54,645 nucleotides of DNA, taken from an uncultured Tateyamaria sp. (GTDB taxonomy: Bacteria; Pseudomonadota; Alphaproteobacteria; Rhodobacterales; Rhodobacteraceae). Under the pieces are notes generated by a model. The model ran no database searches. It had not been told where the DNA came from and was given only the letters and a program-made list of their open reading frames with translations. This document shows positions 7,917 to 17,812 of the stretch, piece after piece. The stretch covers positions 1-54,645 of the forward strand of contig NZ_CANNCF010000010.1 of NCBI RefSeq assembly GCF_947503045.1. The letters run 5' to 3'. Position 1 is the first letter of the stretch, and each line of letters starts with the position of its first letter. A program made the position numbers and the translations under genes.

Positions 7917-8576
7917 TCAGTCTGGTGCGGCAGGCTCCGGTTGCCGGTCCGTGAGGCACAGCGCAATCAGGCCCCCGGCCAGGTAGCCGCCCAGGTGGGT
8001 CTGCCAGGCCAATAACCCGTTTTCCGCGATCAGCATCACCACGTTCAGCACGGCCAGGGCGGCGCTGATGCCAAGGGCCTTGGCGTATCGACCCTTTAGG
8101 ACGTAGTCATACATCACGAGGGCCCCGATCAGCCCGAACACGGCCCCCGAGGCGCCGACCATGGGCGTGGTCGCACTCGCCATGGCCACAAACACAAGGC
8201 CGCCCCCCAGCACCGAGCCGACCCACAGCAGCAAAAACCCAAGCTGGCCCACCCGCGCCGCCAGTCCCGGCCCGACCCAGAGCAGCATCGCCATATTGCC
8301 CAGCAGGTGCAGAAGGCCCGAATGCAGCAGCGAATAGCTGAAAAACATCGTCCAGGGCTGGGCGGCATAGTTGGGCTGCCAGTTGCGCACGAGGCCGGGC
8401 CAGCAGGCGCCGTATTGCAGGATAAGCGAGCGCCAGCGCACCGAGCCGATCAGGCCCATATCCGCGGCAACCACAGCCAGTTCCAGCCCGCAGGTGAGGA
8501 TCATCAGGACACCGATCACGGTGCCTGGCCAGAGGGTGGCCTGCCGAGGGGCATCAGATGGGGCAGGGGGTGTCAT
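7917..8576 (-). CDS. Rhomboid family intramembrane serine protease
   Basis: The 219-residue, roughly six-helix protein shows the rhomboid signature: SLLHSGLLHLLGNM (L1 loop region and HxxxN), the catalytic serine in GASGAVFG, and the catalytic histidine in HLGGYLAGG. Rhomboids cleave transmembrane segments within the inner membrane. It is the last gene of the minus-strand run that includes the barrel, export and TPR genes, 56 bases after the barrel gene. A rhombosortase (a rhomboid relative acting on GlyGly-CTERM proteins) is an alternative, but no GlyGly-CTERM substrate was seen here. The substrate is unknown. Confidence 0.85.
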   Translation of the reverse strand: MTPPAPSDAPRQATLWPGTVIGVLMILTCGLELAVVAADMGLIGSVRWRSLILQYGACWPGLVRNWQPNYAAQPWTMFFSYSLLHSGLLHLLGNMAMLLWVGPGLAARVGQLGFLLLWVGSVLGGGLVFVAMASATTPMVGASGAVFGLIGALVMYDYVLKGRYAKALGISAALAVLNVVMLIAENGLLAWQTHLGGYLAGGLIALCLTDRQPEPAAPD

Positions 8577-8632
8577 AGGTCATGAGTGGCGGACCACCCC
8601 GAGGGCTGCAAGCAAATTGCGCCCATGTGCCT

Positions 8633-9916
8633 CTAGCGGCGCGCAGAGAGGTCGCGGCGCAGGCTGACGGACAGGCGGTTGTCGCGGGCGCGGATGCCGG
8701 ACACGTTCTCGCTGACGCGGTGCTGAAAGCCGAGATCCAGTTGCAGGTCTTCGGTCAGGTTGCGTTGCAGGCTGACGCCGACCGAGCCAAAGCTGCTGGT
8801 GTTGCTGCCTGCGGCGGTGGGGTCGGTTTCACTGTAGGACAGGCTGGCGTTGAAGCTTGTGAGGGCGTTGAGTTGCTTGTCATAGCTCACGCTCAGCGAG
8901 GTGATCTGTTCCTCGTCATCATCGACCCCCGATGCGATGCGCTGGCTAAAGCTGGCGCCCAGTGAGCCGTCGGGCAAGGCTCTGGTCACATCGAGGCTGA
9001 TATCGGGTGAGACGTCACCGCCTGTGTCCCTGGTCAGCCCCACAGAGCCGCTCAGGTCCCACAGAGGGGTCGAGAGGCTGCGCCCGGTGCTGAAGGTATA
9101 GCGCTCCCCGTTTTCCGTCTCTGTGGCCCCCAGCCGGAACGTGATGTCCCCGTTGCGCAGATCCTGGCGCAATGTGCTGTTGAGGCTGTAGGTCTCGCGC
9201 ACGCCTTCCGGCGTGCCGAAATCCTCGAAGGTGGAATAGTCCAGATCGAGCGTGGCCCGCATCGTGGGTGTCAGATCAAAGCGCAACAGCGCGCCAAGGC
9301 GGAACCGGTCCTGATCGGTCAGGGTCGGAGAGGCGGTGTCGCGGTAGTTCAGGCCGGTGAACCCGGCCGACAGGGTGAGCCCAAAGGGCGCCCGGCGGCG
9401 CAGTTCCAGTTCGGTGTCAAACACGGTGGTGCGGCGCGTGCCTTCTTCGGTCACCAGGATCGGGTCGGGCACGCCGATCACCTCTTCGAGGCTGCTGGAG
9501 GCGATGTCCAGTTCGTTGATGCGGAAGGACGCGGACAGGGCCGCATCGCGCGACTGGCGCCCATAGCGGATTTCGAGGTTGGGTTCGACCAGCCCTCTGT
9601 CGAGCACATTGCTTTCGGCGCCGGTGACATGGCGCAGGCCCACATCACCCGAGATGTCCAGTTGCTGGGTCGGGGTCGCAAAGGTGGTCCCGAAATCCAG
9701 CCGGGCGATATATTCAAAGGTGCCGCCCTCGCTGGTCCCATCGAGCCCGCGGTTGCTGCTGTAGATCGCCTCGGTGGAGAGCCCAAGGCGCAGGGCAGGG
9801 GGCTCGCCACCCTGCTGGGCCAGAAGGCCTGTGGGCAGGGTGAGAACGCACGCCATGGCCGCCGCACAGAGCGGCCTGTGGCGGCGTGCGTCAAAAAGGC
9901 GGGTCAGGGGCGGCAC
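8633..9916 (-). CDS. Outer-membrane beta-barrel protein of the polysaccharide export system
   Basis: The start is a GTG at 9916, nine bases after the stop of the export-protein gene. The first ~33 residues form a signal peptide (CAAAMACVLTLPTGLLA, then QQGG). The rest is alternating amphipathic strands with repeated patterns such as LDFGTTF, LRLGLST, VSLRRDL, typical of a barrel of perhaps 16-18 strands, close in style to the barrel proteins of PEP-CTERM/exosortase polysaccharide loci. It probably forms the outer-membrane pore or a partner of the OPX protein. Only the class, not a precise family, is supported. Confidence 0.75.
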   Translation of the reverse strand: MPPLTRLFDARRHRPLCAAAMACVLTLPTGLLAQQGGEPPALRLGLSTEAIYSSNRGLDGTSEGGTFEYIARLDFGTTFATPTQQLDISGDVGLRHVTGAESNVLDRGLVEPNLEIRYGRQSRDAALSASFRINELDIASSSLEEVIGVPDPILVTEEGTRRTTVFDTELELRRRAPFGLTLSAGFTGLNYRDTASPTLTDQDRFRLGALLRFDLTPTMRATLDLDYSTFEDFGTPEGVRETYSLNSTLRQDLRNGDITFRLGATETENGERYTFSTGRSLSTPLWDLSGSVGLTRDTGGDVSPDISLDVTRALPDGSLGASFSQRIASGVDDDEEQITSLSVSYDKQLNALTSFNASLSYSETDPTAAGSNTSSFGSVGVSLQRNLTEDLQLDLGFQHRVSENVSGIRARDNRLSVSLRRDLSARR

Positions 9917-9925
9917 AAGGCGCGC

Positions 9926-10540
9926 CTATTCGAACAGGCGGCGTGTGGGGACCAGAATGACATCCCCATCATGCAGTTTCAGGGTCGCATTGGTGCTCAG
10001 CCCCTGGGACATGGCCTTGTAGTTCAGGGTTGTTACGCTTTCGACGCCGGTCTTGGGGTCGGTGCGGCGCAGCTGCACCCGCTTGGTGGCGGCAAAGTTC
10101 GAAAACCCGCCCATGGCCGCAAAGGCCTGTAACAGGGTCGTTCCGGGCTCCATATCGACCTTGCCGGGGCGTTCGACCTCGCCCAGCACATAGATCGAAA
10201 TCGTTTCGGGCTCATCCGGGATGCGGGGTTCGGTCGGGGCCAGCCGTTCCAGGGCCACAAAGACGCTGGGCGGGGCGGCAAAGTTGGGGGTCAGGTTGGC
10301 CACCAGTGTCGCCTGCACGGCGGTGACGGTCTTGCCCCGCACCAGGATCGTGCCGGCCAGCGGAAAGCTGATGCGCCCTTGCGGGTCGACCAGAACCGAG
10401 CGGTTCAGGGCCTCATCCTCGATCACCTCGATGCGCAGGACGTCCCCGGGAGAGATCCTGTAGCCTTGCGCCGCCGCTGCGACGGGCAGCAGCACCAGCA
10501 TCGACAGAAGCCAGGTGAGAATGCGTTTGCGCTGTATCAT
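9926..10540 (-). CDS. Polysaccharide export protein (Wza/OPX family)
   Basis: The 204-residue product has a signal peptide (LLSMLVLLPVAAAAQG), then the Poly_export domain starting YRISPGDVLRIEV and DPQGRISFPLAG, and an SLBB-like domain beginning ISIYVLGEVERPGKV and ending LHDGDVILVP. There is no lipobox cysteine, so it is not a lipoprotein like E. coli Wza, and it is short; the adjacent barrel may supply the outer-membrane pore. AAGGGCG precedes the ATG. It should act with the Wzc-like protein at 15348. Confidence 0.9.
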   Translation of the reverse strand: MIQRKRILTWLLSMLVLLPVAAAAQGYRISPGDVLRIEVIEDEALNRSVLVDPQGRISFPLAGTILVRGKTVTAVQATLVANLTPNFAAPPSVFVALERLAPTEPRIPDEPETISIYVLGEVERPGKVDMEPGTTLLQAFAAMGGFSNFAATKRVQLRRTDPKTGVESVTTLNYKAMSQGLSTNATLKLHDGDVILVPTRRLFE

Positions 10541-10711
10541 ATCATCGCCCTTTTAGTATGCCGCATGTGGCCAACCACAAATTGAGCCACTTTTTTGAGG
10601 ATGCATAGCACAGGTTGATGTCACAGGCACAGCGGTCTTGGCCCGCGAGGGGGCGAGTTTCGCCCCCATGCTGCGAATGGGCAACGCCTTGGGGCCGGGC
10701 AGGGCCCGGAC

Positions 10712-13147
10712 CTAGCCGCCGTCCAGCGTGGCCAGCGTCTCGCGGGCGATTTCCATCTGGGGCAGGGTGCTGTTCTCTCCGGCGACCTCAAGGGCGCGGG
10801 TCAGGGCCACCTTGGCGTCCTCGGGCCGCTCAAGTGCGACATAGGTCATGCCCAGATGGTATTGCACCAGCGCGTTCTCTGGCAGGCCTGCAGCGGCCGG
10901 TTCGAGATAGGTCAGCGCCTCGTCAAAGTTGCCCTGCCGGTAGGCGATCCAGCCATAGGTGTCCTGGAAGGGCGGGATATCGGTGTCGCGCAGGCGCCGT
11001 GCCACGGCAGCGGCCCGTTCCAGCGTCTCTTCGTCGTCGCGGAAGGTCGACAGCAGGCTGGCGAGGTTGTTGGCGATGGTCACGTTGCCGGTGTTGACCG
11101 CATAGAGCTTTTCATAGATCGCAATCGCGCCTTCGACATCTCCGGCCTGTTCCAGATCACCCGCTTCGTACAGCAGCAGGCGAGGGGACTCGGGGTTGTC
11201 GGCAAGGGCCTTGGTCAGGACCTCCTTGGCCGCGTCAGGCTGGCCGGTGCGGCGCAGCAGCACGTAAAGCTGGTTGACCGCGTTGATGTTCGTCGGGCTC
11301 TCGTCGACCAGCTTGCGCAGCTCGACTTCCGAGGCCCCTGCATCGCCTTCGGACAGCAGCAGGGCCGCATTCATCAGGCGCAGGTCGGGATCATCGGGGG
11401 CTTCTTCCATCTGGCTGTCCAGATAGGTGCGGGCCTCGTCCAGCTTGCCGGCGCGCAACTGGGTCTGCAGCACGGCAAAGACCGCATTGGCTGTGCCTGC
11501 CTCCTCCGCCTGCTGCTGGAGCAGGGCAAGACCCTCGTCCAGCCGGTCTTCGCTGAGCAACAGCGCGGTGCGCAGGGATTTCAGCAATTCGGGCGCGCGG
11601 GGCTGGTCCTGCAGCTTTTCAACATCCGCAATGACGCCGCGCACGACGCCGATGGCATTGTCGGCCATCGCCAGACGCGCGGTCTGGGCCAGAATGTCGA
11701 GGTCCCGCGGGTGGGCGTTGCGCGCATCCGCCAGCACCGAACGGGCGGCACTGTCCCGGCCCTGCCGGACAAGGAAATCGGCATAGAGCAGCGATTCACG
11801 CACGCCCGAGCCGGACACTTCGACCGCCGTGGCCAGCCGTTCGCCCTGCAACTGGGTGCTGCCGTTGCGCTCGTGCGCGGCGGCCAGCAGCAGGATGATG
11901 GAGGTGTCGCGCGGGCTTTGGTCCAGCGCGCGGCGCAGGTCGAGAATGGCATCCCCGGGCTGGTCGGCACTGATCAGCATCTGGGCGCGCAGCTTGAGGG
12001 CGGTGACGTTGGTTTCGTCCTCGGTCAGGATCTCTTCGGCCAGCGCGCGGGCACCGACCTGATTGCCGGTGGCCAGTAGCATCGTGGCCAATGTGCCCTT
12101 GATCCGGCGGGTCTGGTCGCTGGGTTCAGAGGCCTCGATGATGGCCTGCATTTCGGCAATGGCGGCGTCGCGGTTGCCCTCGTCAAAGTCGTATCCGGCC
12201 AGAAGGGCCCGATAAAAACCATTGTTTTCAGTAACTTCCGCGTTGACTTCTGCCAGTCGCTTAAGTTCGGCGCGGGCCGCATCGCGCCCGGCTGTCCGCT
12301 CCAGCAGCTGGATGATGGGCACAAACCCAGCCGGGTCAGAGGTGTCATCCCCGGCCAGATCGCGCAGGAACGCTTCGGCCCCGTCATAGTCCTGACGCTG
12401 GATGTAAAAGGTGATCAGCGATTGCTGGACTTCGGTGTTTTCGGGGAACTGCGTGTACATCTGGCGCAGCAATTCACCGATCTCTTCCTGTTCGCCAAGG
12501 GCGTTCAGGGCCTGGATCTTGATGATGTAATAGGACAGGTCATCCGGCGCATAGGCGATGGCCGCATCGATGTCATCAATGGCCGCGGCCGGGGTGTTCT
12601 GGGTCAGCGCATAGGCGATCAGGACGCGGCGGCTGAGGATGTCGTCGGGGTCGGCATCGGCCAGGGCGCGGGCCTCGAGGGCGAGCTTGCCCAGGGCCTG
12701 TTCATCCTCGTCGATGCTGGCCTGACGGAAATCAAGCGAGACACGCACGGGATCCGTGCCTTCGGCGGTGGGGTCCAGTTCAAGGGCACGGCGTCCATGG
12801 CGTTCGGCCTCATCCCATTGCTGTCCTTCGATGGCCATCTGGGCCAGCGCAAGGCGCGCATCGGCAAGGTCGGGATATTGTTCGGCCAGACGCAGGTACT
12901 GGCCAAAGGCGGCGGACACATTGCCCTGCGCGCGCATGATCTCGGCCAGTTGGCGGCGGGCGTCCTGGTGTTCTTCGTTGTAGTTGAACACGTTGCGGAA
13001 CTCGACGGCGGCCCGGTCCGGGTCTCCGGCGGCCAGCAGCTCAAGGCCGGATTGATAGAATGCCTCGGCTTTTTCTTCCGGGCTGTCACAGGCAGCCAGA
13101 AGAACCAAAGCCGAAACGGCGCATGCGGTCAGAATACGTTTGAACAT
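10712..13147 (-). CDS. TPR-repeat lipoprotein of an exosortase/polysaccharide locus (PrsT-like)
   Basis: The start at 13147 (MFKRILTACAVSALVLLAAC) gives a lipoprotein signal with lipobox LAAC; a longer in-frame start at 13168 would bury it. The mature protein of about 790 residues is a solenoid of tetratricopeptide repeats, with typical units such as ARRQLAEIM, DEAERHGRRALELDP and NALVQYHLGMTYVALERPEDA. It matches the PrsT-like TPR lipoproteins that accompany exosortase polysaccharide clusters. It probably scaffolds export or polymerisation machinery on the periplasmic face. It lies between the sugar transferase and the OPX gene. Confidence 0.85.
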   Translation of the reverse strand: MFKRILTACAVSALVLLAACDSPEEKAEAFYQSGLELLAAGDPDRAAVEFRNVFNYNEEHQDARRQLAEIMRAQGNVSAAFGQYLRLAEQYPDLADARLALAQMAIEGQQWDEAERHGRRALELDPTAEGTDPVRVSLDFRQASIDEDEQALGKLALEARALADADPDDILSRRVLIAYALTQNTPAAAIDDIDAAIAYAPDDLSYYIIKIQALNALGEQEEIGELLRQMYTQFPENTEVQQSLITFYIQRQDYDGAEAFLRDLAGDDTSDPAGFVPIIQLLERTAGRDAARAELKRLAEVNAEVTENNGFYRALLAGYDFDEGNRDAAIAEMQAIIEASEPSDQTRRIKGTLATMLLATGNQVGARALAEEILTEDETNVTALKLRAQMLISADQPGDAILDLRRALDQSPRDTSIILLLAAAHERNGSTQLQGERLATAVEVSGSGVRESLLYADFLVRQGRDSAARSVLADARNAHPRDLDILAQTARLAMADNAIGVVRGVIADVEKLQDQPRAPELLKSLRTALLLSEDRLDEGLALLQQQAEEAGTANAVFAVLQTQLRAGKLDEARTYLDSQMEEAPDDPDLRLMNAALLLSEGDAGASEVELRKLVDESPTNINAVNQLYVLLRRTGQPDAAKEVLTKALADNPESPRLLLYEAGDLEQAGDVEGAIAIYEKLYAVNTGNVTIANNLASLLSTFRDDEETLERAAAVARRLRDTDIPPFQDTYGWIAYRQGNFDEALTYLEPAAAGLPENALVQYHLGMTYVALERPEDAKVALTRALEVAGENSTLPQMEIARETLATLDGG

Positions 13148-13237
13148 GAGCAACCTGTTACATTGCACGGGTGATCAAAACAAAGGCAAAACGGTGCAAA
13201 TTTCACATCAGCGTCAACAAAAGCGCAGATGGGACGT

Positions 13238-13933
13238 TCAGCACCCAGTGCCGGACAGAACCACACGCACGGTCGACCACAGGATACGGACATCCGTCAT
13301 CAGCGACACACGCGCATTGTAGCGGGTGTCGTAGAACGCGCGTTCCTTGAACGAGGTCCGGTGCCGGTCCGAAATCTGCCACAGCCCGGTGATGCCGGGG
13401 CGCAGGTCGTAATAGTCACGGCCCGGATAGAGCAGCTGTTGCTCGACCATCATCGGACGCGGGCCCACAAGGCTCATGTCGCCGCGCAGCACGTTGAACA
13501 GCTGCGGCAGCTCGTCGATGGAGGTCTTGCGCAGGAAACGCCCGATCGGGGTGACGCGCGGGTCGTTCAGCAGTTTCTGGTTGCGGTCCCACTCGGCGCG
13601 CATGTCGGGGTCTGCATCCAGATGGGATTGCAGTTCCTCTTCGGCGTCGCACACCATGGAGCGCAGTTTCCACATGCGGAAGATACGTCCGTTCTTGCCG
13701 ATGCGTTGCTGGGCGTAAAACGGTTTGCCGCCATTCAGGGCGACAATCAGCGCGAGGGCCAGGATGACCGGAAGGATCACCGGGGCGCTCAGCAGGATAA
13801 GGGTAATGTCCAGAGCCCGCTTGAGCAGGCTGCGATATGGGCCGCTTTGAGGGGCGGCAGCACCTGCTGGTTCCTTGTAAAGGACGTTCGCGGATTTCAG
13901 GGTGTCAGTTAAATATACATCGTGGGCAGTCAT
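13238..13933 (-). CDS. Initiating sugar transferase (undecaprenyl-phosphate sugar-1-P transferase, ExoY/WbaP type)
   Basis: The product transfers the first sugar phosphate to undecaprenyl phosphate. It has one N-terminal membrane helix (LLKRALDITLILLSAPVILP), the KLRSM motif, the DELPQLFNVLRGDMSLVGPRP block and the PGITGLWQ block, all hallmarks of the bacterial sugar transferase family. I take the ATG at 13933 (MTAHDVYLTD), which has a weak GAACGGA upstream; an ATG at 14056 is possible but gives an unusual basic extension. It diverges from the ATPase gene across a 535-bp region. Confidence 0.92.
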   Translation of the reverse strand: MTAHDVYLTDTLKSANVLYKEPAGAAAPQSGPYRSLLKRALDITLILLSAPVILPVILALALIVALNGGKPFYAQQRIGKNGRIFRMWKLRSMVCDAEEELQSHLDADPDMRAEWDRNQKLLNDPRVTPIGRFLRKTSIDELPQLFNVLRGDMSLVGPRPMMVEQQLLYPGRDYYDLRPGITGLWQISDRHRTSFKERAFYDTRYNARVSLMTDVRILWSTVRVVLSGTGC

Positions 13934-14468
13934 TAAAAGATCCGTTCGCTTCGATTTCTGTGTCCGCGCAGCCCCGGCAGATCGGGAAAGCATGGCGGGC
14001 GTCGGGCGATGCTTGAAAAGCAAATTATTTGGTTCAATGGGCACTCGTGAGGTCACAGTTCTACGGGTAAATCCGTGGTTTAAGATAAATAGTAGATAAG
14101 TTTTCGATACCAGAGATGGTGTGTAGTTTCTATGGCGCTTTCGTGTCTGACGTGAGGTTTAACTGAAATTTTGGATAATTTTTACGTAGATTCAGCCGTG
14201 GGTTGAGGTTTGGATAACGCATTGTGCTAAAATTGTAATCAAAGCATATCACAGCTTCGAAATTGTCCCAAGCGAGGATGGGCAGGGGTCTCAAAAAATG
14301 CGCTGTGGCGCGGGCCGGACCGTGCGATTCTGGGCGCAGGTTGTTGAAATAACAGGTGCGGGCTATAGGCGAGGTGTCATGCATCCTATATTGAGACAGT
14401 GCGCTTGGTGGCTGGGGGTACGGCATCTGTGATGGTGTAAAGTGTGTCGGATACGGACAGCAGGTTTA
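13934..14468. other. 535-bp AT-rich divergent promoter region
   Basis: The gap between the minus-strand sugar transferase and the plus-strand ATPase gene is clearly richer in A and T than the genes around it. It should carry the two main promoters of the export core. No open frame here has a plausible ribosome binding site or family resemblance. TTTAACTG and GGATAAT-like words occur but I could not define an operator. Confidence 0.5.
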
Positions 14469-15347
14469 ATGAATACGCTAGAGATATATACCAATCACTT
14501 TCAAATGCGCGAGCGTCCGTTCACGCTTGTCCCTGATCCTGATTTCCTGTTCTGGAGTGCGGCCCACAAACGCGCCTTTGCGGTGCTGGAATATGGCATC
14601 GTGACCCGCGCGCCCATCACCCTGATCACCGGCGAGGTGGGTGCGGGCAAGACGACGCTGGTGCACCATCTGCTGCAGTCCATCGAGGAAAGCGTGAGCA
14701 TCGGCCTTGTGTCCAATGCCCAGGGCGACCGGGGCGAGTTGTTGCGCTGGGTGATGTCCGCCTTTGGCCAGAAGACCGAAGGGGCCACGGATTACGTCGA
14801 TCTGTTTGCCCGGTTCCAGGCCTTTCTGATCCACCAGTATGCCGCCGGAAAACGCGCCATCGCGATCATCGACGAGGCCCAGAACATGAGCCGTGAGAAC
14901 CTCGAAGAGCTGCGCATGTTCACCAATATCAATTCCAACAAGGACGAGCTGTTCCAGATCATTCTGGTCGGTCAGCCCGAGCTGCGCGACATCGTGATGC
15001 GCCCGGACCTGTCCCAGTTTGCCCAGCGGGTGTCAGCCCATTTCCATCTGGGTCCGATGGATACGCACACCGTGCAGGCCTATATCCAGCACCGGGTCGT
15101 CAAGGCCGGCGGGCGCAGCGATATTTTCGAGCCCGAGGCCTGCACCATGGTCCACGATCATTCGGGCGGTATTCCGCGTGTCGTAAACCAGTTGGCAGAC
15201 CTGTGCATGGTATATGCCTTTGCCAATGGCGATCAGAATGTGACGGCTGACACGGTGCAGCAGGTGCTGGATGACGGCGTGTTTTTCGCAGGCAGCCTCG
15301 CAGGGGATGCGCTGCGTCTGGTCAGTCCGGTTACGGGGAAACCTTAG
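14469..15347 (+). CDS. ExeA-like AAA ATPase of the exosortase polysaccharide locus
   Basis: The start at 14469 (MNTLEIYTNHFQM) gives the usual N-terminus RERPFTLVPDPDFLFWS of the general-secretion ExeA-like ATPases found in PEP-CTERM/exosortase loci. Walker A is GEVGAGKTT, Walker B AIAIIDEAQNM, followed by LRMFTNINSNKDELFQIILVGQPEL, the sensor region. The product is about 292 residues. It is immediately followed by the Wzc-like gene (stop TAG directly abutting ATG), so the two are co-transcribed. Its likely role is to energise or regulate polysaccharide assembly at the inner membrane. Confidence 0.88.
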   Translation: MNTLEIYTNHFQMRERPFTLVPDPDFLFWSAAHKRAFAVLEYGIVTRAPITLITGEVGAGKTTLVHHLLQSIEESVSIGLVSNAQGDRGELLRWVMSAFGQKTEGATDYVDLFARFQAFLIHQYAAGKRAIAIIDEAQNMSRENLEELRMFTNINSNKDELFQIILVGQPELRDIVMRPDLSQFAQRVSAHFHLGPMDTHTVQAYIQHRVVKAGGRSDIFEPEACTMVHDHSGGIPRVVNQLADLCMVYAFANGDQNVTADTVQQVLDDGVFFAGSLAGDALRLVSPVTGKP

Positions 15348-16946
15348 ATGCTCGATGTTGCTTTCTATTTTGCGCTGTTTCTGCGCCGACTGCCCTATTT
15401 TCTGATCTTCGTTGTTGCCGGCACCGCCATAGGGGTGGCGCTGGCGCTGACCCTGCCGCCCAGCTACGAGGCACAGGCCCGGCTGGTGGTCGAATCCGAA
15501 CAGATCCCGGATGAGCTGGCCGCCTCGACCGTGCGCACCGAGGCCAGCGAGCAGTTGCAGATCATCCAGCAGCGCATCCTGACCCGCGACACCCTTCTGG
15601 ACATGGCCAACCGGCTCAACATCTATGCCGGACGGGGCCCGGGCGAACGGCTGCGCCCCGATGAGATGGTGTCGGATCTGCGCTCGCGTATCCGCATCCG
15701 CACCACCGGGGGGCGGGGGGCGGCCACCCTGGTCAATATCAGCTTCAGCGCGCCCTCGGCCAACCTCGCCTCTCAGGTCACCAACGAGGTGGTGACCGCG
15801 ATGCTGGAAGAAAACGTGCGCATGCGCACCGGGGTGTCGGGCCAGACCCTTGAGTTCTTTGAACAGGAGGTCGCCCGGCTGGATCAGGAACTGGCCCGCC
15901 GCGGCTCCGAGATCATCGCCTTTCAGGAGGCCAACAAGGAGGCGCTGCCCGACAGTCTCGAATTCCGCCGTGGCCAGTTGGCCGCCGCACAGGAGCGCCT
16001 GCTGCAACTGACCCGCGAAGAGGCGGCCCTGAACGACCGCCGCGCCGGGCTGGTGGCGTTTTACGAGGCCACCGGCAATGTCGTGGGCCTGAACCAGCAG
16101 ACCGCCCAGGCCGGGGTCAGCCCGTCCGAGGCGCGGCTGCGCCAACTGCGCGAGCGCTATTCCTCGTCCGTGGCGGTCCTGTCGCTGGACAACCCGCGCA
16201 ACCGGGTGCTGAAACAGCAGATCGACGCGCTGGAAAAGATCGTGGCCGAGGAACAGAAGGCCTTTCTGGAGGCCCAGACCGGCGGCGAGATCAATTCCGA
16301 GACCGGGGCGGTGCTGTCGATCTATGACATCCAGATTGCTGATCTGGACAACCAGCTGGAGTTCATCGCCAGCCGCCGCGCCGAGATTGAAGAGGAAATG
16401 GCCGGGCTGCGGGTCAGCATCGATGCGACCCCGGCCAACACCATTGCCCTCAACACGCTGGAACGCGATTTCGCGGCCGCCCGTCTGCAATATGATCAGG
16501 CCGTCATCAACAAGGGCCGCGCCGAGACCGGCGACATCATCGAGGCCCTGTCGAAGGGCGAGCGGATTTCGGTGATCGAACAGGCCGTGCCCCCGGCGGA
16601 GCCGACCAGCCCCAACCGTCCCAAACTGGCCATTGCCGGCATGGGCGGCGGGATCATGGCGGGCTTTGGGTTCATCGTGCTGCTGGAACTGCTGAACACC
16701 TCGATCCGCCGTCCCAAGGACATCGTCCAGAAGCTTGAGATCACCCCATTCGGGGTGCTGCCCTATATCCGCACGCGGCGTGACCGGATCCGCCGTCGCT
16801 TCGCGCTGATCGTTGTGCTGCTGGCCGTGGCCGGGGTGATTGTGGGGGGGCTCTGGGCCATCGACACCTATGTGATGCCGCTTGATCTGCTGCTCAAGAA
16901 GATCATGGACAGGTTGCCAAGCTCGGTCACGGACCTGCTTGGCTAG
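15348..16946 (+). CDS. Wzc-like chain-length determinant / polysaccharide co-polymerase
   Basis: The 532-residue protein has an N-terminal membrane helix (residues ~17-36, FLIFVVAGTAIGVALALTL), a long periplasmic region with coiled-coil segments (EQEVARLDQELARRG; RLRQLRERYSSSV), the PNRPKLAIAG motif just before the second membrane helix, and an extra hydrophobic segment near residue 490. It belongs to the Wzz/GumC class and lacks a kinase domain, which is supplied by the next gene. It should control chain length and contact the OPX protein. Confidence 0.92.
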   Translation: MLDVAFYFALFLRRLPYFLIFVVAGTAIGVALALTLPPSYEAQARLVVESEQIPDELAASTVRTEASEQLQIIQQRILTRDTLLDMANRLNIYAGRGPGERLRPDEMVSDLRSRIRIRTTGGRGAATLVNISFSAPSANLASQVTNEVVTAMLEENVRMRTGVSGQTLEFFEQEVARLDQELARRGSEIIAFQEANKEALPDSLEFRRGQLAAAQERLLQLTREEAALNDRRAGLVAFYEATGNVVGLNQQTAQAGVSPSEARLRQLRERYSSSVAVLSLDNPRNRVLKQQIDALEKIVAEEQKAFLEAQTGGEINSETGAVLSIYDIQIADLDNQLEFIASRRAEIEEEMAGLRVSIDATPANTIALNTLERDFAAARLQYDQAVINKGRAETGDIIEALSKGERISVIEQAVPPAEPTSPNRPKLAIAGMGGGIMAGFGFIVLLELLNTSIRRPKDIVQKLEITPFGVLPYIRTRRDRIRRRFALIVVLLAVAGVIVGGLWAIDTYVMPLDLLLKKIMDRLPSSVTDLLG

Positions 16947-16972
16947 TGTAACAAGGACCAAAAGGCGCCCCC

Positions 16973-17812
16973 ATGGAAAAAATTCAATCCGCCATCGCCA
17001 AGGCCCGCGCACAGCGCGACAGCCAGACCGCGGCCCCCGCCGCCGCCGCGCAGCGCACGGTCGAACAGGCTGCACCCCTTGCCGCAACACCGCAGGCCAG
17101 CGATGCGGCCTGGGATGCGCTGCCTTCGGCGGATGTGTCCCTGCGCCGCTTGCGCGCGCAGCGCATCGTGACCCTGGATCGCAACCGCGAGGCTGCCGAA
17201 TTCGACAAGCTGCGCACCCGGATGCTGCAGCAGATGCAGGCCAACAACTGGCGCCGCGTCGCCATCACCTCGCCCGGGCCCACCAGCGGCAAAAGCACCA
17301 TCGTGCTCAACCTCGGTTTCAGCCTGTCACGGCAAAGCCGCAGCCGCACCGTCATTTGCGAGATGGACCTGCGCCGCCCGTCCCTGAAGAAGATCTGCGG
17401 GCTCAAGACCGAGCGGGATTTCGTCGAGGTGGTGAATGGCAATGCGCCCTTTGTCGATCATGGGCTGCGCCTGCGCCCGAACCTCGCCATTGGGGCTGCC
17501 CAAAGCCCGGTGATGATGCCTGCCGAGTTGCTGCAGGATGCCAAGCTGGGCGCGATCCTGAACGACATGGAAGCCACCTATGATCCGACGGTGATGATGT
17601 TTGACATGCCGCCCTTCCAGATCAGCGATGACATGATGGCCTTTGCCGACAAGGTGGATTGCGTGATGATCGTGGCGGCCGCCGAAAAGACCAAGATGCC
17701 GGAGCTTGACGCCTGCGAGCGCGAGATCGCCAATGTGACCAACGTGCTGGGCGTTGTGCTCAACAAATGCCGCTACGAGTCGGTGGACAGCCAATACGAA
17801 TATTACGGCTGA
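16973..17812 (+). CDS. BY-kinase-like ATPase (CpsD/CapB type) of the polysaccharide locus
   Basis: Cytoplasmic partner of the Wzc-like protein, 279 residues. Walker A is SPGPTSGKSTIVLNL (residues ~101-115), Walker A' is ICEMDLRRPSLKK, and the Walker B-like segment is VMMFDMPPF. The C-terminus SQYEYYG contains three tyrosines that could be the autophosphorylation cluster, though it is short. It follows the Wzc gene by 26 bases. The phosphorylation state of such proteins usually gates polymer assembly. Confidence 0.88.
   Translation: MEKIQSAIAKARAQRDSQTAAPAAAAQRTVEQAAPLAATPQASDAAWDALPSADVSLRRLRAQRIVTLDRNREAAEFDKLRTRMLQQMQANNWRRVAITSPGPTSGKSTIVLNLGFSLSRQSRSRTVICEMDLRRPSLKKICGLKTERDFVEVVNGNAPFVDHGLRLRPNLAIGAAQSPVMMPAELLQDAKLGAILNDMEATYDPTVMMFDMPPFQISDDMMAFADKVDCVMIVAAAEKTKMPELDACEREIANVTNVLGVVLNKCRYESVDSQYEYYG

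Noticed and set aside
7917..8576. Rhomboid considered as a rhombosortase
   Set aside because: No GlyGly-CTERM protein was seen in the window and the motifs fit ordinary rhomboid proteases.
14130..14426. 98-codon minus-strand frame in the divergent promoter region
   Set aside because: Poor start context, no similarity that I recognise, and located where both flanking operons need promoters.
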